NCBI GenBank assembly: GCA_012729015.1
Contig: JAAYDY010000120.1
Span: forward strand, 49,840 to 113,839
Origin: Phycisphaerae bacterium
GTDB taxonomy: Bacteria; Planctomycetota; Phycisphaerae; FEN-1346; JAACEH01
DNA: 64,000 nt
Direction: 5' to 3'
The number at the start of each line of letters is the position of its first letter. Position 1 is the stretch's first letter. Below the pieces are notes generated by a model. That model saw nothing but the letters and a program-made list of their open reading frames with translations, was not told where the DNA came from and ran no database searches. Shown piece by piece: positions 18,102-26,515 of the stretch. Both the position numbers and the translations under genes were made by a program.

Positions 18102-19217
18102 TCAGTCCACCGGTCGCAACTGGTCCAGCCAGAAGGCCTCGTCGTCGCGATGGAACACCATGAACCGTCCGCGGTCGTGGCGGCTCTTGGCGCGATGGTA
18201 CCGGAGGTAGATGCGTTTGTCGTCCAGGCCGACCATTTCGATCTTGCCCGAGGCGTGGGACATGACCAGCCGGGCCCGCTTGGCCAGCCCCGAGCAGTGG
18301 CGCTTGGCCATCTCCATGATTCTGTAGGACCGAACCAGGGGCGTCTCGTACGGCTGATTGCCGGCGGTGGGCCGTCCCTGGAAAACGTAGTAGGGCGGAC
18401 AGCCGACGTAGGACAGTTCGCGGAACAGTCTGGCCAGGACGGGCCCGCTGTCGTTCACGCCGCGCACGATGGGACACTGGTTGGCGCAGATGACGCCGGC
18501 GCGAACCAGGCGGTCCAGGGCCTCGGTGGCCGGCTCGGTCAGTTCGCGCGGGTGGTCGAAGTGGGTCATCAGGTAGAGGCGGTTCTCGGGCGTGCTGAAG
18601 CGTCCGAGCATCTCGACCAGTTCGTCGTCGTCGAGGATGCGCCACGGGTTGAAGGCGGGCATCTTCGAGCCGATGCGAATGATCCGCACGTGCGGGATGG
18701 CGCGCAGCCGTTCCAGGATCGCCGCCAGCCGGCCCGTGCTGAGCATCAGCGGGTCGCCGCCCGTCAGCAGGACGTTGGTGACCTTGGGCGTGCGGGCGAT
18801 GTAATCGAGCCCGGTTTCGAGGTTGCGGGCCGTTTCGCGGTTGTCGCGCATGAACAGGCGTTTGCGGAAGCAGTAGCGGCAGAATCCGCCGCACGTCTGG
18901 GTACACAGCAGCAGGACCGTGCGCGGGTACTTGTGCTGCACGCCCGGGGCCACGGTGTTGGCGGCCTCGTTGCTGGCGTCCAGGTCGCCCCAGTCGGCCA
19001 GCTCGTCGCCGTGCGGCACGATGAGGTGGCGGATCGGGTCGTCCGGGTCGTTCCAGTCGATCAGCCCCAGATAGTAGGCGTTGGCCCTGAAGGCGTACTT
19101 CTCCGCGACGCGGGCCGCCGCCTCGCGCTGTGCCGGCGACAGGCCGACGAGTTGCCGCGGATCGGTCAGGTAGGGGTGACGATACAAGGGCTGATGACGG
19201 CCTTGCAGGGTATCCAT
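18102..19217 (-). CDS. KamA-family radical SAM aminomutase
   Basis: 371 residues. The radical SAM cluster motif CGGFCRYCFRKR (Cys109, 113, 116) and the family stretch LLTGGDPLMLSTGRLAAILE place it in the lysine 2,3-aminomutase/EpmB group, which uses SAM, a 4Fe-4S cluster and PLP to move an amino group. Near the C-terminus MSHASGKIEMVG keeps a candidate PLP lysine, but the Asp-Ala-Pro-Gly-Gly-Gly-Gly context of true lysine 2,3-aminomutase, whose Asp helps bind lysine, is absent, so the substrate may differ. It is shorter than the ~416-residue clostridial enzyme and no EF-P gene is near. Strong GGAAGGAGGAG ribosome site before ATG at 19217. Confidence 0.85.
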   Translation of the reverse strand: MDTLQGRHQPLYRHPYLTDPRQLVGLSPAQREAAARVAEKYAFRANAYYLGLIDWNDPDDPIRHLIVPHGDELADWGDLDASNEAANTVAPGVQHKYPRTVLLLCTQTCGGFCRYCFRKRLFMRDNRETARNLETGLDYIARTPKVTNVLLTGGDPLMLSTGRLAAILERLRAIPHVRIIRIGSKMPAFNPWRILDDDELVEMLGRFSTPENRLYLMTHFDHPRELTEPATEALDRLVRAGVICANQCPIVRGVNDSGPVLARLFRELSYVGCPPYYVFQGRPTAGNQPYETPLVRSYRIMEMAKRHCSGLAKRARLVMSHASGKIEMVGLDDKRIYLRYHRAKSRHDRGRFMVFHRDDEAFWLDQLRPVD

Positions 19218-19595
19218 ATCGGCTCCTCCTTCCGGCAGGGGTCGCTGTCAGCGAGCCTCAGTGGTGGTCAGCGCGAAAACCCGACACGTGCAGCTGGTGC
19301 GATTGATGCGGGGTGATTGCAGCCAGGAGGCGGCACCCAACACGCCTCCCCACGAGTAGCCACAGAATACGTCCAAAAGCGTCCGAAATCAAGTGAAAAA
19401 CCACGAAAAGAATCCATTTCACGTCGTAAGCTGCTCTGATCGCCTGTTTTTGCGTCGGATTGACTCGCGTCGCCGCGGCGCGCGTCCGGCAAGACTACCG
19501 TTCGGCGACGCCCCGGTTCCGGGGAGATTCGCCAAGGTCCTCACGGTGGTGTACAATGGCGTCGCCGCACGGGGCGGCAGACAAGGAGGCGGCCG
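19218..19595. other. Intergenic region between divergent kamA and DUF434 genes
   Basis: 378 nt without a convincing gene. It holds a GGAGGCG/CGCCTCC inverted repeat (19326-19349, 10-nt loop), an A-rich stretch (~19370-19420) and a TACAAT box at 19552-19557 that could be the -10 of the DUF434 gene; its -35 is weak (TTCGCC at 19528). No clear promoter for kamA was found. Confidence 0.4.
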
Positions 19596-20324
19596 ATGCC
19601 CGACCGGCGGCAGCACAGGGGCCCGCACCCGGAGGACGAGCGGTTGTTCTCGGCCGACGCGACGCCGGTCCTGCGCCGCGCCTGTGGCGACCTGGCCATG
19701 CTTCTGGGCAAGGGATACGCCGAGAAGTCCTCGTTGGCGCTGGTGGGCGACCACTTTGCCCTGGCGGCCAGGCAGCGCGTGGCCCTGATGCGGGCGGCGT
19801 GCAGCGACGCAGCCCGCGACGCGCGGCGCGCCCGGATGGCCCAGATGCAGAGCCTTCGCGGCGCGCAACTGCTCCTGGACGGCTACAACGTATTGACGAC
19901 GGTCGAGGCGGCACTGGGCGGCGGGGTGATCCTGGCGTGTCGCGACGGCAGCTTCCGCGACATGGCCAGCGTTCACGGCACCTACCGGAAAGTGTCCGAA
20001 ACGATACCCGCCCTTGAGCTGGTGGGAACGGCGCTTGCGGCCATCGGGCCCGCTGAATGCCTCTGGTACCTCGACAGCCCGGTGTCGAACTCCGGACGCC
20101 TGAAGGTCCTTATGGACGAGACCGCGGCCGCGCACGGCTGGCCGTGGCGCGTCGAAACCGTCACGGACCCGGACCGTCGCCTGAGCCGGTCCGAGGCGTG
20201 TGTGGCCACGTCCGACAGCGCGATTCTCGACCGGTGCCGAAGCTGGCTGAACCTGGCGCGCGCCGTGGTCGATCAGTCGGCGCCGGGGGCGTGGATCGTC
20301 GACCTGGAATCGTCCGACGCCTGA
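19596..20324 (+). CDS. DUF434-family protein
   Basis: 242 residues. N-terminal helical part with LRRACGDLAMLLGKGYAEKSSLALVGDHFALAARQR, then LLLDGYNVLTTVEAALGGG and a C-terminal half with WYLDSPVSNSGRL, the pattern of the DUF434/DUF5616 family of bacteria and archaea. The DGYN and LDSPVS segments resemble PIN/NYN-type nuclease cores with acidic residues, so a nuclease role is possible, but this is inference. Ribosome site AAGGAGG precedes the ATG. It ends 4 nt from the convergent dockerin gene. Confidence 0.7.
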   Translation: MPDRRQHRGPHPEDERLFSADATPVLRRACGDLAMLLGKGYAEKSSLALVGDHFALAARQRVALMRAACSDAARDARRARMAQMQSLRGAQLLLDGYNVLTTVEAALGGGVILACRDGSFRDMASVHGTYRKVSETIPALELVGTALAAIGPAECLWYLDSPVSNSGRLKVLMDETAAAHGWPWRVETVTDPDRRLSRSEACVATSDSAILDRCRSWLNLARAVVDQSAPGAWIVDLESSDA

Positions 20325-20328
20325 GCCG

Positions 20329-23286
20329 TTACGGGAGCCTGCGGCCCAGGAGCGGCCGGACGGCTCGCATGTCGGCGGCGGTGATCGTGCCGGAGCCGTC
20401 CACGTCGTACCGGGCCGTGTCGGCGGTGACGGCGCTGCCGCCGTGGGTTCGCGACGCCAGCACGTCGGCCGCCGTCACGACGCCGGAGCCGTCCACGTCA
20501 CCCGCCAGGGCCGCCACGCGGATGTCCAGGTCGCCGACGACCGGTTGGCCGGCTCCGTCGGTCACGGTCGGAGCCACCGCCAGGGTGAACCGTTCTGCGT
20601 CGGGCAGGGCGGAGCTCAGCGTGACCACGATGGTGTTGCCGCCAAGCAACGACACCCCGGAGATTCGACTCGACAGGTCGCCCGACGCGTCGCCGGTGAT
20701 GGTCACGGCCCCGGTTGTCACGGTCGCCTCCGCCAGCGTGCCGCTGAAGACGATGTGAATTCCGGCGATGCCCGCCAGTCGCGGCTCGACCGACCCGTCG
20801 GTCATGGGCACGGCCACGTCGCTGCCGCCATGGCCGGCCGGCACGTGCCAGGCCGTGATCTCGGGCGCCGACTGGCGGCACTCGTACGCGCCGAGGTCGG
20901 GTAGCGCGTCGCGGTTGTTGCCGTCGTAGTCGATGCCTTCGGGATGCTCCGCGCAGACGCCAGGCGCCTGGTCGGGATTGCCCTTGTCGATGCAGGGCGA
21001 ACCTCCCGTCAGGTGGTAGTCGCCATGGGCCACGTCCGCGAAGCCGACGGCGGCCCGGCTGACGACGAAGCTGTGCGGTCCCTCGTTGATCTCGGCCACC
21101 GGCGGCGTCATCCAGCAGTTGTAGTCCGAATCCGGAACGCCCGATTGCCACACGGCGCCGCTCAGGATGTTGTTGTGGACCAGGACATCGATCGGCGGGG
21201 CGGTGGTGTAGTACCGGACGCCGCGCAGCGGATGCACCGGGCCGGCGTCGATCGTGTTGTGGCGGACCACCACGTTCGAGCCGCCGCCCACGCACAGCAG
21301 GTACGCCGGGTCGTCCGTCATCGCCACGAACAGGTTGTTCTGGATGACGACGTTCTTCGGATTGCCCGGCACCCCCAGCGGATCGAGCTTGATCTGCTGG
21401 CCGGAATACGCCATGCACTCGAACCGGTTGTTTTCGATCAGCAGGCCGTCGGTCGTTCCCTGCACGGCGATGCAGTCGGTATGCGGGCTGTCGCCCTCGG
21501 CGCTGGGCACGAAGTAGACGTTTGTCGGATCGCTGTCCAGACGCCACGTGTCCGTCAGGCTGCGCCGCGGCGGATGGTCCTCGTCGTCGGGCAGCAGATA
21601 GATCCTGTCGCTCTCCAGGTGGTAGAAGATGGCCGAGGCCCCCGTGTTGTCCTGGGTGCAGGCGCCCCAGGTGTAGTCGGGCGGCCACGTGCCGTAGGCC
21701 GTTCCCGGCCACGAGAACGCCGACGCCAGGTAGTTCTGGTCGTGGAACCGGCATCCGGCCACGACCAGGTCGGCGTTGCCGGTGGTCAGAATCGCGTCTT
21801 CGGCCCCGGACCGGAAGTCGCAACCGAGAACCTCCCAGTGGTCGGCCTCGCGGTCCGGCACGGCCAGGTTCTCCGAGATGCGGAGGGCGTAGGCCGAATG
21901 GTCGAACGTGCAGTGGAGGATCGAGATGTACGATGCGCCGCCCATGTCGCCGCTGGTGAACGTCACGCTGAGCTGGGATTCCTTGATGCCGTACGGGGCG
22001 AAGTCGCCCGGCGGGTCGCCGGCCAGCTTGGCGCCCTCGAACTGGCAGGTGTCGAATGTCACGTAGTTGGCGCCGGCGACGCTGACGGCCGGCGGCGGGT
22101 TCAGGCACGACGCCATGTAGCCGGGGTCGAAGTTGAACTCCTGGAACACCAGGTGAGCGTCCTTGACGGGCGAGGCGTCGAACGTCAGCGAGTCGATGTG
22201 CGGCATCGGATGACCGGGCCACCGCGCGTACGTGATTGGCGCCTCGGCGGTGCCGCAGGGGGCGTCGCCCTCGATGTTCACCGTGCCCAGATCGCCCGTG
22301 CAGTAGACGGTCGTGCCGGGATAGAGCGGCCCGGCCTGGATCCGGGCGAACGTCTGCCATGGAAGCGTCGCTGTTCCCGGGTTGCCGTCCGATCCGTTCG
22401 TCGCGTCCACGTAATACTCATCGCAGTACACGATGACGGTGAGGGTGTCCTGCCCCGTGGCCGCTTCGTCGTCGGTGACGGTCAGGGTGATGGTGTGCGT
22501 GCCGATGCCGAGAGCTGCCTCGGCGGTGCGTCCGGTGGCAAGTTGCGCGGCCCCCTCGCTCCAGACGTAACTGACGATCTGTCCGTCGTCGGTCGAGCCG
22601 GAGCCGTCCAGAAGCACCGTCTGCGAGCCGTCATAGTCGTCGTCGCGGACAGTCTGATCGCTGCCGGCGTCGGCCGAGGGCGGGTAGATGCCGCCCTCGT
22701 AGGTGACGACGAGTTTGGCGCCCCAGGTGTGGTCCCCGTAGTCCCATTGGCGGATGCGGCGGTACCCGCCGCCGGCACGGTCCGAACGCAGGCCGAGGTA
22801 GTTGCCCGGGGCGTAGCCGTCGCGGTTGACGAATTCCTGAACGATGGTCTTGATGTCGGGCGAGGTGTACCACGTGTCGATGGTCCAGTCGGCGGGCAGA
22901 ACCCAGTCCACGTAGCCGGCCGTGACGGCGTAGCCGTAGGGGTTCGGGCTGTTCAGCGCCGGGCAACTGTCGAGGTCCACCAACTGCAATCGCACGGTCG
23001 AGGCCGGCGTCAGTGTGGCGTAGGAACTCACTTTCAGATACGCCGACGTGACGGTCGCGCCCTCGGGAATGTCCAGGGCCCAACGGAAGAAGGCGGGTCG
23101 GTTGTTCGGGGCGTCGCGGTCGTAGGGGAAGAAGGCGTTGTCCCCGGTGACGGAACTGCTCAGGCTGTACGTGGACGTGTCGTCCACGGATGCAGCCACC
23201 TGGTACTCGGCCGTGGCGGCCTCGGCCGATCCATGCATCGCCAGCAGACAGAGTATCACCGCGGCGGCGGTCGCGACCCATTTCAT
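20329..23286 (-). CDS. Secreted right-handed beta-helix protein with PKD-like and dockerin-like domains
   Basis: 985 residues: signal peptide (~1-24), an N-terminal DNRLRE/TNFRSF-like beta domain (~25-205), a PKD-type Ig domain (PPSADAGSDQTV... DGSGSTDDGQIVSYVWSEG), a long right-handed parallel beta-helix starting at EYYVDATNGSDGNPGTATLP, an Ig-like domain and a C-terminal dockerin-like pair of calcium loops (DVDGSGVVTAADVL and DVDGSGTITAADMR). Likely a polysaccharide lyase or carbohydrate-binding protein outside the cell, and a candidate type II secretion substrate. AAGGAG ribosome site before ATG 23286. The beta-helix part is clearly paralogous to the next gene. Confidence 0.85.
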   Translation of the reverse strand: MKWVATAAAVILCLLAMHGSAEAATAEYQVAASVDDTSTYSLSSSVTGDNAFFPYDRDAPNNRPAFFRWALDIPEGATVTSAYLKVSSYATLTPASTVRLQLVDLDSCPALNSPNPYGYAVTAGYVDWVLPADWTIDTWYTSPDIKTIVQEFVNRDGYAPGNYLGLRSDRAGGGYRRIRQWDYGDHTWGAKLVVTYEGGIYPPSADAGSDQTVRDDDYDGSQTVLLDGSGSTDDGQIVSYVWSEGAAQLATGRTAEAALGIGTHTITLTVTDDEAATGQDTLTVIVYCDEYYVDATNGSDGNPGTATLPWQTFARIQAGPLYPGTTVYCTGDLGTVNIEGDAPCGTAEAPITYARWPGHPMPHIDSLTFDASPVKDAHLVFQEFNFDPGYMASCLNPPPAVSVAGANYVTFDTCQFEGAKLAGDPPGDFAPYGIKESQLSVTFTSGDMGGASYISILHCTFDHSAYALRISENLAVPDREADHWEVLGCDFRSGAEDAILTTGNADLVVAGCRFHDQNYLASAFSWPGTAYGTWPPDYTWGACTQDNTGASAIFYHLESDRIYLLPDDEDHPPRRSLTDTWRLDSDPTNVYFVPSAEGDSPHTDCIAVQGTTDGLLIENNRFECMAYSGQQIKLDPLGVPGNPKNVVIQNNLFVAMTDDPAYLLCVGGGSNVVVRHNTIDAGPVHPLRGVRYYTTAPPIDVLVHNNILSGAVWQSGVPDSDYNCWMTPPVAEINEGPHSFVVSRAAVGFADVAHGDYHLTGGSPCIDKGNPDQAPGVCAEHPEGIDYDGNNRDALPDLGAYECRQSAPEITAWHVPAGHGGSDVAVPMTDGSVEPRLAGIAGIHIVFSGTLAEATVTTGAVTITGDASGDLSSRISGVSLLGGNTIVVTLSSALPDAERFTLAVAPTVTDGAGQPVVGDLDIRVAALAGDVDGSGVVTAADVLASRTHGGSAVTADTARYDVDGSGTITAADMRAVRPLLGRRLP

Positions 23287-23324
23287 GGCACAACACTCCT
23301 TCCCAGCGGTTCCGGAATGAATGA

Positions 23325-23353
23325 GGGGCGTCTGAGGAAAGCTCAGACGCCCC
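23325..23353 (-). terminator. Strong hairpin between the two beta-helix genes
   Basis: GGGGCGTCTGAG, 5-nt loop, CTCAGACGCCCC: a perfect 12-bp stem. On the minus strand it follows the shorter beta-helix gene and is trailed by TCATTCATT. It could terminate that transcript or limit read-through into the dockerin gene. Confidence 0.7.
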
Positions 23354-23396
23354 CGGCTCATCCTGAGAGATTGTGGCCCAGGCCGCTTCTCACGGC

Positions 23397-25061
23397 TCAC
23401 TCCTTCTTGACGTACTCGTATGCCCCGATGTCGGGCTCGGCGTCGCGGTCGGTGCGTGCATGGTCGATGCCCTCGGGGTGCTCCTTCGAAACCCCCGGGG
23501 CCTGCTCAGGATTGCCCTTGTTAATGCAGGGCGAGCTTTCCGTGAGGCGGAAATCCAGGTTCGTGGCGTCCAGGCATCCCAGCGCTGCCAAGCCCGGAAC
23601 CACGATGCTGTGAGGACCTTCCTTGATTTCCTCCGGCGGGGCGACGATCCAGCAGTTGTAGTCGGACTTGGGGGGCACACCCTTCTGCCAGCCACCGCCG
23701 CTGATGATGTTGTTGCAGAGGGTCACGTCCATGGGGTCCGGGCTGGTGCCGAAGACGCGCAGGCCGCGACGCATGTGCGCCGTCCCGGCGTAGATCGTGT
23801 TGTGGCGGATGATCGTGCCGACGCCGCCGCCGATGCACATCATGTACGTCGGCGCGTCGGGCGTGGCCAGGAACAGGTTGTTCTGGATGACGACCTTCTC
23901 CGGGTGCCCACCGCACGGGTCGAGCTTGATGATCTGGCCGGACTGGGGCAGGACCTCGAAGCGGTTGTTCTCGATCAGCATGCCGCGCACCGGCCCCTGG
24001 ACGGCGATGCAGTCGGTGTGCGGGCATTCGCCGCGGCCGCTGGGCTCGAAGTAGATGTTCGTCGGATCGCTGTCTAGCCGCCAGATGCCGTATTGGCTGC
24101 GGCGGGGCAGGTGCTCCTTGTCGTCGGGCAGCATGTAGATTCTCGTCTGGCCATGGCCATCGGCGCCCATGCGGTAGAAGAGGGCCGACGCGCCGGTGCC
24201 GTCCTGGGTGCACTTGCCCCAGGTGTAGTTGGCCGGCCAGGTGCCGTGCGCGGTGCCGGGCCAGTGAATGGCCGACTTCGCGTAGTTCTGATTGGAGAAA
24301 CGGCACCCGGACACGGTGAGGTCGGCGCCGCGGGTGGCCAGGATCGCGTCCTCGGCCCCGGAGGTGAACTCGCAGCCGAGAATCTCCCAGTGCTCGACGC
24401 GCTTCTGCGGCATGGCCGCATTCTCCGAGAAACGGACGCACGTGGACGAGTTGGCGAACGTGCAGTTGCGAATCGAGATGTAGGAGGCATTGCCGGCGTC
24501 GCCGCTGGTGAACGTGGGGCAGAGCTCCCGCTCGAGGATGCAGTACGGGGCGAAGTCGCCCTGGGGATTGCCGGCCAGTTTGGGGCCCTCGAACTCGCAG
24601 GACTCGAACGCGACGTGGTTGGCGCCTTCGAGGTTGACGGCATTGTTCACATTGGGGCCGGAGGTCGGCACGAAGCCCGGATCAAAGCGGAACTCCTGGA
24701 ACACCAGATGCACGTCCCGAAGGTTCTCCGGATCGAACTTCAGCGTGGTGATGTGCGGGGTGGAGCGGTCGGGCCAGCGGGCGTAGGTGATGGGGGCTCC
24801 GGCTTTGCCGACGGGATCCTTGGCGGTGATCTGAACCGGTCCCAGTTCGCCGGTGCAGTAGACGGTGGCGCCGGGCCGGATGGGACCGGTCTGGGCGCGG
24901 GCCCAGGTCTTCCACGGAGCCTCGGCGGTGCCGGGATTGGTGTCGGCGCCGGCGGCGGCGTCCACGTAGTGGCGGCTGCCGATGGCCTTAGCCGCCGGAG
25001 CGGCTGCGGCGGGATCGGTCCCGAGAACCATGGCCAGTGTCAAACATAGAACTTGGATCAT
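23397..25061 (-). CDS. Secreted right-handed beta-helix protein (paralogue of the neighbour)
   Basis: 554 residues: signal peptide (~1-20), then RHYVDAAAGADTNPGTAEAP and a parallel beta-helix through to DIGAYEYVKKE. Stretches such as TVYCTGELGPVQI, VFQEFRFDPGF, SGAEDAIL, WRLDSDPTNIYF and CPHTDCIAVQG run in the same order in the dockerin-bearing neighbour, so the two arose by tandem duplication. It lacks the PKD, DNRLRE-like and dockerin modules. The type is common among polysaccharide lyases; catalytic residues cannot be named. GGAGAA ribosome site before ATG 25061. Confidence 0.85.
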   Translation of the reverse strand: MIQVLCLTLAMVLGTDPAAAAPAAKAIGSRHYVDAAAGADTNPGTAEAPWKTWARAQTGPIRPGATVYCTGELGPVQITAKDPVGKAGAPITYARWPDRSTPHITTLKFDPENLRDVHLVFQEFRFDPGFVPTSGPNVNNAVNLEGANHVAFESCEFEGPKLAGNPQGDFAPYCILERELCPTFTSGDAGNASYISIRNCTFANSSTCVRFSENAAMPQKRVEHWEILGCEFTSGAEDAILATRGADLTVSGCRFSNQNYAKSAIHWPGTAHGTWPANYTWGKCTQDGTGASALFYRMGADGHGQTRIYMLPDDKEHLPRRSQYGIWRLDSDPTNIYFEPSGRGECPHTDCIAVQGPVRGMLIENNRFEVLPQSGQIIKLDPCGGHPEKVVIQNNLFLATPDAPTYMMCIGGGVGTIIRHNTIYAGTAHMRRGLRVFGTSPDPMDVTLCNNIISGGGWQKGVPPKSDYNCWIVAPPEEIKEGPHSIVVPGLAALGCLDATNLDFRLTESSPCINKGNPEQAPGVSKEHPEGIDHARTDRDAEPDIGAYEYVKKE

Positions 25062-25177
25062 AGTTGCTTCTCCAGAGTGAAGGCAGATGCCTCTGCCCAC
25101 AAAGTTGGCGGGTCGCGCCTGTCGCGACTGCGACGCAAGGCCACCCACAACGTAGGATTGAAACCTTGCATGGTAGA

Positions 25178-25206
25178 AGAGTACCTGTAAAAGTCGTGCA
25201 AATCAA
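25178..25206 (-). promoter_or_regulatory. Promoter for the beta-helix gene pair
   Basis: Minus-strand TTGATT (25206-25201), 17 nt, TACTCT (25183-25178), about 115 nt upstream of the start codon in AT-richer DNA. Confidence 0.4.
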
Positions 25207-25302
25207 GTGGATATTTCGTGACCATCGCCAGAAGGCCTTGGCGCGCAATGGGTATCTCCGTGGGGCGATCCGGAGGCGTTGAGCGGCCCGTTGCGGTTTT
25301 CC

Positions 25303-25331
25303 TTGATTGCGGGGCTGCCGCTGGGCATAAT
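25303..25331 (+). promoter_or_regulatory. Promoter for tRNA-Arg
   Basis: TTGATT (25303-25308), 17 nt, CATAAT (25326-25331), 37 nt before the tRNA. Confidence 0.65.
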
Positions 25332-25367
25332 AGCCGCCCAAGGACAGTCCATGTCGGCTGGCACGAC

Positions 25368-25444
25368 ACGCCCGTAGCTCAGTAGGATAGAGCGGCGGTT
25401 TCCTAAACCGCAGGTCACAGGTTCGAATCCTGTCGGGCGTACCA
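25368..25444 (+). tRNA. tRNA-Arg, anticodon CCT
   Basis: Full cloverleaf: acceptor ACGCCCG with CGGGCGT, D-stem GCTC/GAGC, anticodon stem GCGGT/ACCGC with loop TTCCTAA (anticodon CCT, reads AGG), T-arm ACAGG-TTCGAAT-CCTGT, discriminator A and encoded CCA. Promoter upstream and terminator downstream. Its 3' end appears to be an integration site (partial repeat at 26525-26559). Confidence 0.96.
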
Positions 25445-25452
25445 TCTATAAG

Positions 25453-25490
25453 GGGCTGCAAGTGAAGAACTTGCAGCCCTTCTGTTCTTG
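25453..25490 (+). terminator. Terminator of tRNA-Arg
   Basis: GGGCTGCAAG, 7-nt loop, CTTGCAGCCC, then TTCTGTTCTT: a perfect 10-bp stem and U-rich tail 9 nt after the CCA end. Confidence 0.85.
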
Positions 25491-25556
25491 GTTGCACGCT
25501 CGAAAAACCCGGCCTAGACCAGTTGGTAGAATGGCTCCCATCCAAGGAGGTCCACC

Positions 25557-25577
25557 ATGGTCGTATCGCGTGAGTAA
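25557..25577 (+). other. Six-codon frame behind a consensus ribosome site
   Basis: AAGGAGGT, 5 nt, then ATG and five more codons (MVVSRE) before TAA. No plus-strand gene follows for 1 kb, so it is either a remnant of a gene start whose body was lost or chance. Confidence 0.25.
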
Positions 25578-25662
25578 GTCGCGACGGCAATGGGCCAATT
25601 CCTTCACAGTCGCGGATATCATAGCCCCGGCCCCGCCGAGCTAACGGCGCCGAATCAACGGA

Positions 25663-25869
25663 TCAACCGGCCAGCAGTTCCGCCACGTCACAGCCAAGGG
25701 CCTCGGCCGCTTTGCGATAGCTGGCGATGCGAGGCGAAGCGTAGCGACCGTTCTCCAGGGCGGACCATTGTGGCTGGGACCATCCACAACGGGCGGCTGC
25801 CTCGGCCTGCGACAACTTCGCGCGACGCCGGGCGGCACGAATGGGACTCTCATTCGTGTGCCGAGTCAT
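25663..25869 (-). CDS. XRE-family helix-turn-helix regulator
   Basis: 68 residues, essentially one HTH_3/XRE domain: IRAARRRAKLSQAEAAARCGWSQ PQWSALENGRY gives helices 2 and 3, then SYRKAAEALGCDVAELLAG. Its ATG overlaps the hicB stop by 4 nt (ATGA), so it is translated with the antitoxin. HicB proteins often carry their own DNA-binding domain at the C-terminus; here that function seems to be this separate protein, which probably represses the operon. Confidence 0.85.
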   Translation of the reverse strand: MTRHTNESPIRAARRRAKLSQAEAAARCGWSQPQWSALENGRYASPRIASYRKAAEALGCDVAELLAG

Positions 25870-26090
25870 GCTGTGGCCACCGTCACATAGTCGGCCTGTG
25901 TCGTCGGTTCGGGAATGGTCTCGCCGTCCTCGATCATGCCGGCCAGGTGCAGGTCCACGGCCTCCGCAAGGGCGGCCTTGGCCTCAGCGGCCGTGGCATA
26001 GCCGCAGACGCCACAACCCGGCAGGTCGGGCACGTAGCCGCCGTACCCTCCGTCTCCGGCCCTCTCGATTACCACTGCGTAGCATCGCAT
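25866..26090 (-). CDS. hicB: HicB-type antitoxin (short form)
   Basis: 74 residues from ATG 26090, chosen because GGAGGTG stands at the right distance; a GTG at 26129 overlapping the hicA stop is the alternative. The sequence is a HicB partial-RNase-H fold: CYAVVIERAGDGGYGGYVPD LPGCGVCG, ALAEAVDLHLAGMIEDGE TIPEP. It should bind and neutralise HicA. It ends right after the fold with no RHH or HTH domain of its own. 35 nt after hicA. Confidence 0.88.
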   Translation of the reverse strand: MRCYAVVIERAGDGGYGGYVPDLPGCGVCGYATAAEAKAALAEAVDLHLAGMIEDGETIPEPTTQADYVTVATA

Positions 26091-26125
26091 TATGCACCTC
26101 CCCATCGGATTGCCGGAGGCGGGCT

Positions 26126-26311
26126 TCACCGGAGGCCCGCCTGCCGGAGTATGCTCTTGAGCATGCCGGGCGGCACGTCATCGCTGGGCTTGCCGGCCAC
26201 CGTCACGCGGCCCTTCTTCACGGGATGCTTGAACTGGCGATGGCTGCCGCGCTGCGTCACCTGCGCCCATCCATCCCGTTCGATGAGTCGCAGCAAGTCG
26301 CGGTATTTCAT
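26126..26311 (-). CDS. hicA: HicA-type mRNA interferase toxin
   Basis: 61 residues with the dsRBD-like HicA fold: MKYRDLLRLIERDGWAQV, then RGSHRQFKHP containing the catalytic His, GRVTVAGKPSDDVPPGML and KSILRQAGL. HicA cleaves mRNA independently of the ribosome. First gene of the hicA-hicB-xre operon; GGAGG 9 nt before ATG. Possible -10 boxes TATAGT and TATGAT lie within 50 nt upstream. Confidence 0.9.
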   Translation of the reverse strand: MKYRDLLRLIERDGWAQVTQRGSHRQFKHPVKKGRVTVAGKPSDDVPPGMLKSILRQAGLR

Positions 26312-26485
26312 CTGTCGCAGCCTCCGTATGACAAGGGAATCATAACGCATTCACTATATCGAGGCGAGAAAAAAAGGTGGAATCGCGAAAAAGGAATACA
26401 CGTGAAGCATCATGATGGCCGGCAACGCTATTCGGTGGCTCAGGGGCTTGCGACGGAGGAAAAACTAACAAACACCGGATGCGTC

Positions 26486-26515
26486 TTGACCTGATTCGAT
26501 GAAATCCAGCATAAT
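26486..26515 (+). promoter_or_regulatory. Promoter for the PHP-domain gene
   Basis: TTGACC (26486-26491), 18 nt, CATAAT (26510-26515), 63 nt before the start codon. Confidence 0.6.

Noticed and set aside
20944..23613. An 889-codon plus-strand frame over the dockerin gene
   Set aside because: Antisense shadow of a clearly recognisable beta-helix/dockerin protein.
25511..25545. A tRNA-like segment (CTAGACCAGTTGGTAGAATGGCTC) after tRNA-Arg
   Set aside because: The D-arm look is superficial; no anticodon stem, T-arm or acceptor pairing can be drawn.
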